Source of the DNA: Sphingomonas sp.
GTDB lineage: Bacteria; Pseudomonadota; Alphaproteobacteria; Sphingomonadales; Sphingomonadaceae
Assembly (NCBI GenBank): GCA_013812805.1
Contig: JACCSV010000296.1
Location: 1 to 5,297, forward strand
Direction: 5' to 3'
DNA length: 5,297 nt
Under the pieces are notes generated by a model, which did no database searches, was not told the DNA's origin, and saw nothing but the letters and a program-made list of their open reading frames with translations. This document shows, one piece after another, positions 1 to 5,297 of this stretch (its first letter is position 1; the number at the start of each line of letters is the position of its first letter). The translations under genes were made by a program, and so were the position numbers.

Positions 1-622
1 CCCGCGCCGCCGCGACCGTTTCCGCCGACCGGGGGTCGAAGGTCAGCGCGGAGACGTCGTTGACCAGTCCCGCGCCCGCGGCGAGCGCAGCGGTCATCAC
101 GTCGGCCTTGCGGCTATCGACCGAGACCGCAACACCGCCCGCGGCGAGCTGCCGGATCACTGGCTCGATTCGCTCGATCTCGTCACCCGCCCACACCGGC
201 TTGGCGCCGGGACGAGTCGATTCGCCGCCGACATCGATTATCGCAGCGCCCTGCTCCGCCATTCGTGCGCCCGCAGCGGCGGCATCGGCCGCTCCGTCAT
301 ACTGGCCGCCGTCGGAAAAGCTGTCGGGAGTAGCGTTGACGATCCCCATCACCTGCGGCTGGTCGAGCCGAACGGTGCGCTCGCCGAGCTTCAGCGGCGG
401 CCGGGGGGAGGTTAGCGCCTGCCACTGCGGCGCCGTCGCCGCGTCGAGGCGGCTTTCAATGTCCGCCACCGGAACCAGCTCGGCCGAAACCCGGCGGTTG
501 CCCTCGACCTGCAGCAGTTCGACCGCCGAAAACCAGCACATGCCGCCGGCGAGCCGGGCGACCTTGCCGTCATGACCGAAAGGCGAATCGACGAAGGCGG
601 TGGGGCGGACGAGGGTTCGCAT
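1..622 (-). CDS. folP: Dihydropteroate synthase, partial (C-terminal end beyond the left window edge)
   Basis: Dihydropteroate synthase joins p-aminobenzoate to 6-hydroxymethyl-dihydropterin diphosphate to give dihydropteroate in folate synthesis; it is cytoplasmic and is the sulfonamide target. Only the first 207 residues lie in the window. The DHPS signature MGIVNATPDSFSDGG spans about residues 92-106. The second signature, DVGGESTRPGA, is at about 130-140. VSVDSRKADVM (about 167-176) and NDVSAL (about 188-193) also match the TIM-barrel DHPS fold. Residues 1-90 are an N-terminal extension absent from the short E. coli enzyme, and similar extensions occur in alphaproteobacterial DHPS. The ATG at 622-620 shares its A with the TGA stop of the upstream methyltransferase gene. 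An AAAGGG ribosome-site-like stretch lies just upstream inside that gene, so translation is probably coupled. The remaining part of the barrel, roughly 150 residues, should continue to the left of base 1. Identity is secure; the start is likely but not proven. Confidence 0.95.
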   Translation of the reverse strand, partial: MRTLVRPTAFVDSPFGHDGKVARLAGGMCWFSAVELLQVEGNRRVSAELVPVADIESRLDAATAPQWQALTSPRPPLKLGERTVRLDQPQVMGIVNATPDSFSDGGQYDGAADAAAAGARMAEQGAAIIDVGGESTRPGAKPVWAGDEIERIEPVIRQLAAGGVAVSVDSRKADVMTAALAAGAGLVNDVSALTFDPRSAETVAAAR

Positions 623-1764
623 CAGCCCTTTTGCGCCGAAAGATAGCGTTGGCGGACGCTATCGAGCGGCTGAATCTGGCCGTCCTGCTCGACATGCCAG
701 AAGGTCCAGCCGTTGCACGAGGGCGTTCGCTGCAACGCCGCCCCGACCTTGTGGATCGATCCGATCTGATCGCCGCTGGCAACGGACCCGTCGCTGCACA
801 CTCTGGCGCTCCAGCGCCGCCTGGCATCGGTCAGCTCCGTCCCCGGCGCGATGATTCCGCTCTCGACCAGCAGCCCGAACGGAATCCGCGGCGCCGACCT
901 TTTGTCCGGCATTCCGGTCATGGCACTTTCATCGAGAGGCAGCGTCGAAGCAATCCGCCGGCGCGCGACCTTCACATAGGCTTTCTCGCGCTCGATCCCG
1001 ACCCAGTGCCGGCGCAGGCGCCGAGCGACGGCGCCGGTCGTTCCGGTGCCGAAGAACGGGTCGAGCACGACATCGCCCGGCTTGGTGCAGGCCAGCAGGA
1101 TCCGGTACAGCAAGCCCTCCGGCTTCTGGGTCGGGTGCGCCTTGACGCCGTCGGCCCCCTTGACCCGCTCGGCGCCGCCGCAGATCGGCAGCACCCAGTC
1201 CGAGCGCATTTGCAGATCGTCGTTGAGCGCCTTCATCGCGCGATAGTTGAACGTGTAGCGCGCCCGTTCGTCCTTGGCGCACCACAGCAGGGTTTCATGA
1301 GCGTTGGTGAAGCGGGTGCCACGGAAGTTGGGCATCGGGTTGGACTTGCGCCAGATGATGTCGTTGAGGATCCAGAACTCGGCGTCCTGGAGCAGCGCGC
1401 CGACGCGGTAGATGTTGTGATAGCTGCCGATCACCCAGATGGTGCCGTTGTCCTTGAGCACCCGCTTGGCTTCGGCGAGCCAGGCGCGGGTGAAATCGTC
1501 ATAGGCGGCGATGCTGTCGAACTTGTCCCAGTCGTTATCGACCGCGTCGACCCGGCCGCCTTCGGGGCGGAACAGGTCGCCACCGAGCTGCAGATTGTAC
1601 GGCGGGTCGGCAAAGATCATGTCCACCGACTTGTCCGGGAGCTTCGCCATCTCGGCGATGCAGTCGCCCTCGAGGAGCGTGTCGAGCTTGAGCTCCGGTT
1701 TCGCCTTCGGCGCAGCCGGACGAGTGCGGACGCGCCTGTCCGCGATAGGCGTGATTAGATTCAT
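622..1764 (-). CDS. ccrM: CcrM-type cell-cycle DNA (adenine-N6) methyltransferase, GANTC-specific
   Basis: This 380-residue protein is a beta-class adenine-N6 methyltransferase. The catalytic motif IV (DMIFADPPYNLQL, DPPY at 53-56) precedes the AdoMet-binding motif I (DPFFGTGTTG, 235-244). HPTQKP lies at about 210-215, and the target-recognition part lies between these blocks. Residues from about 290 form the C-terminal RAMA-like domain typical of CcrM, ending in the conserved SCNGWTFWH block (349-357). CcrM orthologues methylate the A in GANTC on newly replicated DNA and couple replication to cell-cycle transcription in alphaproteobacteria. The protein is slightly longer than the Caulobacter enzyme (358 residues) because of about 20 extra N-terminal residues. 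The ATG at 1764 has a GGGGG stretch 11 bases upstream. An 89-base gap separates it from rnhB, which is a frequent neighbour of ccrM in this class. The stop overlaps the folP start by one base. Specificity is inferred from the family. Confidence 0.95.
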   Translation of the reverse strand: MNLITPIADRRVRTRPAAPKAKPELKLDTLLEGDCIAEMAKLPDKSVDMIFADPPYNLQLGGDLFRPEGGRVDAVDNDWDKFDSIAAYDDFTRAWLAEAKRVLKDNGTIWVIGSYHNIYRVGALLQDAEFWILNDIIWRKSNPMPNFRGTRFTNAHETLLWCAKDERARYTFNYRAMKALNDDLQMRSDWVLPICGGAERVKGADGVKAHPTQKPEGLLYRILLACTKPGDVVLDPFFGTGTTGAVARRLRRHWVGIEREKAYVKVARRRIASTLPLDESAMTGMPDKRSAPRIPFGLLVESGIIAPGTELTDARRRWSARVCSDGSVASGDQIGSIHKVGAALQRTPSCNGWTFWHVEQDGQIQPLDSVRQRYLSAQKG

Positions 1765-1853
1765 GCCTGTGATTGCCCCCTGTTGACTGCAGAAGGTGAG
1801 TCAGGCCGGACTCCGCGTCAAGCCGAGGGCGGCCGAAGGCTCCGGCAAAACCG
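1765..1853 (-). promoter_or_regulatory. Putative ccrM upstream control region with clustered GANTC sites
   Basis: This 89-base gap between rnhB and ccrM holds two GANTC methylation sites, at 1809-1813 and 1798-1802. A third, at 1758-1762, spans the first codons of ccrM (ATGAATC). On the minus strand a TTGACG element resembling a -35 box lies at 1821-1816, immediately upstream of the first two sites, so these would fall in the promoter spacer or early leader. No clear -10 box and no CtrA-type TTAA-N7-TTAA box is visible. In Caulobacter, ccrM expression is confined to the predivisional stage and GANTC sites in its leader take part in control; a similar role here is inference. Confidence 0.4.
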
Positions 1854-2588
1854 CTAGATCGGCTGTGGATTAGCCGCGATCACCACAACATCTTGAGTCG
1901 GTCCAGCCGGTTTGGCCTCAATCGCTGGTGGGTGTGGCGCAAAGGACTCGCCGGCCACGATTTCGAAAATCTCGAGCTCCGGCTGGGCCCGGGCGGCCTC
2001 GATTTCGCGCACCGGAGCGAAGCTTCGCCGATGCAGCGGCGTCGGGCCGAGGCTGTTGAGCGCCCGATAGTGCTGGGGCGTGCCGTACCCGCGATTGGTC
2101 TCCCAGCCATAGCCCGGCCATTGCTGCGCATACTCCGCCATCATCCGGTCGCGAGTGACCTTGGCGACGATGGACGCCGCCGCGATCGACCGGCACTTGG
2201 CGTCGCCGGCGATGATCGCTTTGGAAGGCCGCTGCCAGCGCGGGCAGGCATTGCCGTCGACCAGCACCCACCCCGGCTCGACCCCAAGCGCTTCAACCGC
2301 CCGGGTCATTGCGAGCATCCGCGCCCAGTAGATGTTGATCGAGTCGATCTCCTCGACGCTGGCGACGCCGACCGCCCAGGCCGCGCATTTGACCAGCTTC
2401 GCGTAGATCGCCTCGCGCTTTTCGATCGGAAGGTTCTTGGAATCGTCGATCCCACGCGGAAACTTGCCGCGGTCGAGGATCACGGCCGCAGCCACCACCG
2501 GTCCGGCGAGCGGCGCGCAACCTGCTTCGTCGACCCCGGCCAAAGGCTCCGGAAATCCGATCTCGAGCTTGAAGCAGGGGCGCGCCAT
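1854..2588 (-). CDS. rnhB: Ribonuclease HII with a variant GRG motif
   Basis: RNase HII cuts the RNA strand of RNA-DNA hybrids and nicks 5' of single ribonucleotides embedded in DNA, starting ribonucleotide excision repair. The 244-residue protein carries all four expected acidic metal ligands: D20 and E21 in GVDEAG, D111 in LVDGN, and D129 in AGDAKCRS. It also has SIAAASIVAKVTRDRMM (134-150) and RGYGTPQH (166-173), with the substrate-contacting tyrosine at 168. The junction-sensing GRG motif that normally follows DEA reads G23-C24-A25, which I confirmed from the bases. The catalytic core ends near residue 200, and a tail of about 44 residues rich in Ala, Pro and Glu follows, making the protein longer than the usual 200-215. 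An in-frame TAA sits four codons upstream of the ATG (2600-2598), so this is the first possible start; no good ribosome site is seen. The gene follows the thiD fusion by 59 bases. Confidence 0.93.
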   Translation of the reverse strand: MARPCFKLEIGFPEPLAGVDEAGCAPLAGPVVAAAVILDRGKFPRGIDDSKNLPIEKREAIYAKLVKCAAWAVGVASVEEIDSINIYWARMLAMTRAVEALGVEPGWVLVDGNACPRWQRPSKAIIAGDAKCRSIAAASIVAKVTRDRMMAEYAQQWPGYGWETNRGYGTPQHYRALNSLGPTPLHRRSFAPVREIEAARAQPELEIFEIVAGESFAPHPPAIEAKPAGPTQDVVVIAANPQPI

Positions 2589-2647
2589 GCCGCTAGCTTA
2601 TTGGGCGGGCGGGCAGCTCGCCAGTAGCCGATTGAAATTATTGTGGA

Positions 2648-3886
2648 CTAGTCAATGCGCCAAGGCGGGAAGCGCCGCGCTTCACCCGCCTTGTAGAGGA
2701 AGACGATGTTGCCGGAGGGGTCCTTAAGGCATGCCTCGCGCCACATCCACGGCTGGTTCCTCGGCCCATGCTCGAACGGCAGGCCGGAACGCGCCAGCCG
2801 CTCGACCCGCTCGTCGAGGTCGTCGCACTCGAAATAAATCGCGACCGTGCCAGTGATTTCCTGCTCCGGGTCGATCTGCACCGACATGGTGGCGCCGCCG
2901 GCGGTCTCGAACCGCGCGTAACCATTCTCCGGGCTGTCGACGATCTGCCGCAGACCGAGGCGCCGGTAGAAGTCGACGCTCTTGGCGTAGTCGTGACCGG
3001 TGACGGTGACCTGATTGAGACGCGGGCCGGCGCCGACGTCGAGCCGGACTTGCGAATGCCCCAACGGTCCCGACCCCTGACCCAGCCCCGGAGCTTCCAG
3101 CAGCGCGACCCGAACGAACGCGCGCGCGCGCGCCACCGCATCGGCCAGCGTCGAGCCTTCAGCGAGGAACAAGGCGATAGCACTGGCCAGCGTGCAGCCG
3201 GTGCCGTGGGTGCTGGTGGTGTCGATCCGCTGCCCCTGCCAGCTGGTCATATTGTCGGTTTCGATCAGCGCGTCGGCAAGCGCGTCGCCTTCCTCGTGCC
3301 CGCCCTTGATCAGCACCGCGCAGCCATGCTCGCCGACCAGGTGAAGCGCCCCTGCGACTGGGTCCTCTTCGGCGGTCAGCGCCTTCAATTCGGGCAGATT
3401 CGGCGTGGCGATCGTCGCGACTTTCATCAACTTGCCGAACGCCGCCACCGTCGCCTCGTCCGCGAGCACCGAGCCGCTGGTCGCGACCATCACCGGGTCG
3501 AACACGATCGGCAGGTCGGGCAGCTCGGCCTTCATCGCCTCGAGCCGGGCCGCGACCTGCACGGCGGTGAAGGCACTGCCGATCATCCCGATCTTGACCG
3601 CGTCGACTCCGATGTCCCCGGCGACTGCGTCGATTTGGGCCAGCACCATTTCCGCCGGCACCGGATGCACTGCGTCGACGCCGAGCGTGTTTTGCGCGGT
3701 CAGCGCGGTGATCGCGGTCATCGCGTGGCCGCCAAGCATGGTGATGGTCTTGATGTCGGCCTGGATACCCGCGCCGCCGCCCGAATCGGATCCGGCAATG
3801 ACGAGGATCCGCGCCGTCGAGCTCACTGCTGCCGAGCCCGCCGCGTTCCCACTGACGATCTGTTCCATGTGCACGGGCGTCGACAT
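2648..3886 (-). CDS. thiD: Hydroxymethylpyrimidine/phosphomethylpyrimidine kinase fused to a C-terminal VOC (glyoxalase-fold) domain
   Basis: The N-terminal part is ThiD, which phosphorylates 4-amino-5-hydroxymethyl-2-methylpyrimidine and then its monophosphate to the diphosphate used by ThiE for thiamine phosphate. Numbered from the ATG at 3886, the ribokinase-fold signature AGSDSGGGAGIQAD is at 31-44 and Q42 matches the pyrimidine-reading glutamine. FDPVM is at about 129-133, TPNLPEL at 161-167, KGGH at 194-197, and the anion-hole GTGC with the catalytic cysteine at 228-231. The kinase ends near residue 281 (GPLGHSQVR). After a short linker, residues 289-412 form a VOC-family domain: RLNQVTV, DFYRRLGL, IYFECDDLDERVERL, KDPSGN and a PPWRI end. 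The reading frame is continuous, with no ATG, GTG or TTG at the junction that could start a separate VOC gene. The start is uncertain: the ATG at 3886 has GGAG only 3 bases upstream, and TTG at 3895 or ATG at 3868 are alternatives. It lies about 25 bases after glmM, probably in one operon. The role of the VOC part is unknown. Confidence 0.9.
   Translation of the reverse strand: MSTPVHMEQIVSGNAAGSAAVSSTARILVIAGSDSGGGAGIQADIKTITMLGGHAMTAITALTAQNTLGVDAVHPVPAEMVLAQIDAVAGDIGVDAVKIGMIGSAFTAVQVAARLEAMKAELPDLPIVFDPVMVATSGSVLADEATVAAFGKLMKVATIATPNLPELKALTAEEDPVAGALHLVGEHGCAVLIKGGHEEGDALADALIETDNMTSWQGQRIDTTSTHGTGCTLASAIALFLAEGSTLADAVARARAFVRVALLEAPGLGQGSGPLGHSQVRLDVGAGPRLNQVTVTGHDYAKSVDFYRRLGLRQIVDSPENGYARFETAGGATMSVQIDPEQEITGTVAIYFECDDLDERVERLARSGLPFEHGPRNQPWMWREACLKDPSGNIVFLYKAGEARRFPPWRID
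2651..3025 (-). other. VOC/glyoxalase-like domain region of the ThiD fusion protein
   Basis: This part encodes the C-terminal ~125 residues of the fusion. Two beta-alpha-beta-beta-beta style units can be traced, the first from RLNQVTV to about ATMSVQI and the second from VAIYFECDDL to GNIVFLY. The position usually held by a metal-binding His in the first strand is Gln (LNQVTV), and the Glu usually found three residues after the Asn of DPxGN is Phe (GNIVF). A metal-dependent glyoxalase or dioxygenase activity therefore looks unlikely. Ligand binding without metal, as in some resistance proteins of this fold, is possible. The closing segment AGEARRFPPWRI resembles, from memory, the ends of stand-alone VOC proteins in related bacteria. 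Confidence 0.8.
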
Positions 3887-3911
3887 GCGCTCCAAATCGC
3901 AAACAAAGCGT

Positions 3912-5246
3912 TCACGATGCTCTCGCCACAGCCTCGCAAATGTCGTCGACGATGCGCGCGACGAGCTCGGAATCGTCGCCTTCGGCCATCACCCTGATCA
4001 GCGGTTCGGTCCCGGATTTGCGAATCAACAAGCGCCCACGGCCGCTCAGCTCCAACTCCGCGTCGGCAATCCGCTGCTGCACCGACTGCTGCTCGAGCGG
4101 CGCGCCGCCTTGAAACCGAACGTTCTTGAGCAGTTGCGGGACCGGTTCGAACTGGGCGAGCACTTGGCTCGCCGGCTTGCCGCTGTCGACCACCGCCGCA
4201 AGCACCTGCAGCGCGGCGACGAGGCCGTCCCCGGTGGTCGAGTGGTCGGCAAGAATGATGTGCCCGGACTGCTCCCCGCCGACATTGCAGCCCATCTCCC
4301 GCATTTTCTCCAGGACGTAACGGTCGCCGACCTGCGTTCTGACCATGTCGATCCCGGCATCGGTCAAACGCCGCTCCAGCCCCAGGTTCGACATCACCGT
4401 CGTCACCAGCGCACCCTTGAGCGCGCCCCGCCTTTGCTGTTCGAGCGCGATCAGCGCCATCAACTGGTCGCCGTCGGTTATCCGCCCCGCTTCGTCGACG
4501 ATAATGACTCGGTCGGCATCGCCGTCGAGCGCAATCCCGATGTCGGCGCCGCTTGCGACGACGCTTTCCTGCAGCTGTTCCGGCCTGGTGGAGCCGCAGC
4601 CGTCATTGATATTGATGCCGTCGGGGCTGACTCCGATCGGGATCACCTCGGCGCCAAGCTCCCAAAGCGCATCGGGGGCGACGTGGTAAGCGGCGCCATT
4701 GGCGCAATCGACGACGATCTTGAGCCCGTCCAGCCGAAGCCGGTCCGGGAAGGTCGACTTGGCGTGGTGGACATAGCGGCCGCGAGCATCGTCGATCCGC
4801 TTGGCCCGGCCGATGCTTGCCGGAGCAGCAAGGTTGGGCGGCTGGTCAAGCCGGTCCTCGATCGCCTTTTCGGCAGCGTCGCTGAGCTTGTACCCGTCGG
4901 GGCCGAACAGCTTGATGCCATTGTCGAAATAAGGGTTGTGCGAGGCGGAGATCATTACCCCGATGTCGGCGCGCATCGATGTCGTCAGCATCGCCACCGC
5001 CGGCGTCGGCATCGGGCCCAGCAGCACGACGTCCATTCCGACGCTGGTGAAGCCCGCGACTAGCGCCGATTCCATCATATAGCCGGACAACCGCGTGTCC
5101 TTGCCGATCACCACCCGGTGGCGGTGATCCCCGCGCGAGAAATGCACTCCCGCCGCCTGGCCGACGCGAAGCGCCATCTGCGCAGTCATCGGCTCGCTGT
5201 TGGTCAGACCGCGAATGCCGTCCGTGCCAAAGAATCTGCGGGTCAT
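3912..5246 (-). CDS. glmM: Phosphoglucosamine mutase
   Basis: GlmM interconverts glucosamine-6-phosphate and glucosamine-1-phosphate, feeding UDP-N-acetylglucosamine for peptidoglycan and lipopolysaccharide. The 444-residue length matches the family (445 in E. coli). The N-terminus RRFFGTDGIRG is canonical and fixes the ATG at 5246. The phosphorylated catalytic serine is S102 in ISASHNP (99-105). The magnesium-binding loop DGDADR holds D241, D243 and D245, the same numbers as in E. coli. The sugar-binding GGEQSGH is at 323-329, and the phosphate-binding RKSGTEPLIRVM is at 409-420. All four domains are therefore intact. It is the first gene of the readable minus-strand run; the 51 bases upstream contain no clear promoter or ribosome site, so upstream co-transcription cannot be excluded. 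In many proteobacteria folP directly precedes glmM; here they are separated by three genes. Confidence 0.97.
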   Translation of the reverse strand: MTRRFFGTDGIRGLTNSEPMTAQMALRVGQAAGVHFSRGDHRHRVVIGKDTRLSGYMMESALVAGFTSVGMDVVLLGPMPTPAVAMLTTSMRADIGVMISASHNPYFDNGIKLFGPDGYKLSDAAEKAIEDRLDQPPNLAAPASIGRAKRIDDARGRYVHHAKSTFPDRLRLDGLKIVVDCANGAAYHVAPDALWELGAEVIPIGVSPDGININDGCGSTRPEQLQESVVASGADIGIALDGDADRVIIVDEAGRITDGDQLMALIALEQQRRGALKGALVTTVMSNLGLERRLTDAGIDMVRTQVGDRYVLEKMREMGCNVGGEQSGHIILADHSTTGDGLVAALQVLAAVVDSGKPASQVLAQFEPVPQLLKNVRFQGGAPLEQQSVQQRIADAELELSGRGRLLIRKSGTEPLIRVMAEGDDSELVARIVDDICEAVARAS

Positions 5247-5297
5247 GGACAGGCGTTTAGCGCGCGAAGCCGACAGGTGCGAACTTCAGCGCCGGTA

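Noticed and set aside
60..575. Plus-strand open frame of 171 codons opposite folP
   Set aside because: The product is Ser/Ala/Pro-rich and motif-free, while the minus strand reads clear dihydropteroate synthase signatures.
631..1758. Long plus-strand open frame of 375 codons opposite ccrM
   Set aside because: It mirrors the ccrM gene in a GC-rich sequence. The translation is Arg/Asp/Gly-rich without known motifs, whereas the minus strand encodes a textbook methyltransferase.
1832..1846. Small hairpin (GCCGGAGCCTTCGGC on the minus strand) considered as an rnhB terminator
   Set aside because: The stem is only about six pairs with a G-T wobble, and the T run lies before rather than after it on the minus strand; on the plus strand it is followed by A's. 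It does not fit an intrinsic terminator.
1893..2627. Plus-strand open frame of 244 codons opposite rnhB
   Set aside because: It overlaps rnhB almost completely, and the minus strand carries all the RNase HII catalytic motifs.
2646..2653. Palindrome GACTAGTC at the end of the thiD fusion considered as an operator
   Set aside because: It is only eight bases, its flanks do not extend the symmetry, and part of it is the stop codon context; chance is enough to explain it.
2626..2655. TTGACT at the thiD stop (2655-2650, minus strand) considered as a -35 box for an rnhB promoter
   Set aside because: At 17 bases spacing the -10 position reads ATCGGC, a poor match. A GGCTACT stretch slightly further on is only a weak alternative.
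3405..5063. Plus-strand open frame of 552 codons opposite thiD and glmM
   Set aside because: It spans two unmistakable minus-strand genes, has low-complexity composition and no recognisable domain; it is a GC-driven shadow frame.

Overview
The window is a compact, GC-rich bacterial chromosomal segment with one readable gene set, all on the minus strand. The gene content and protein style point to an alphaproteobacterium, most likely a sphingomonad (Sphingomonadales). The main pointers are a CcrM-type GANTC adenine methyltransferase with its C-terminal RAMA-like domain, a dihydropteroate synthase with a roughly 90-residue N-terminal extension, and the RNase HII–CcrM neighbourhood. The taxon is inferred from protein style; no search was run.

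In the direction of transcription (right to left) the layout is as follows. glmM (phosphoglucosamine mutase, 5246-3912) is followed after about 25 bases by a long thiD-type kinase gene (3886-2648). The product of that gene carries an extra C-terminal VOC/glyoxalase-fold domain. After a 59-base gap comes rnhB (ribonuclease HII, 2588-1854). An 89-base gap then holds a likely ccrM control region with clustered GANTC sites. Next is ccrM (1764-622), whose stop codon overlaps the start of folP by one base (TGATG). folP (dihydropteroate synthase) runs off the left edge of the window. About 95% of the bases are coding. No RNA gene, mobile element, CRISPR array or convincing intrinsic terminator was seen.

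The genes are housekeeping: cell-wall precursor synthesis (glmM), thiamine pyrophosphate synthesis (thiD), removal of RNA from DNA (rnhB), cell-cycle DNA methylation (ccrM) and folate synthesis (folP). They do not form one pathway. Tight spacing suggests at least two co-transcribed units, glmM-thiD (perhaps with rnhB) and ccrM-folP.

Four points deserve a second look: (1) the in-frame ThiD-VOC fusion, whose VOC part appears to lack the usual metal ligands; (2) an RNase HII whose junction-sensing GRG motif reads GCA; (3) three GANTC sites within 56 bases around the ccrM start, suggesting methylation autoregulation; (4) the one-base ccrM/folP overlap, which would couple folate synthesis to the cell-cycle methylase. 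I found no clear evidence of a wholly new multi-gene system.
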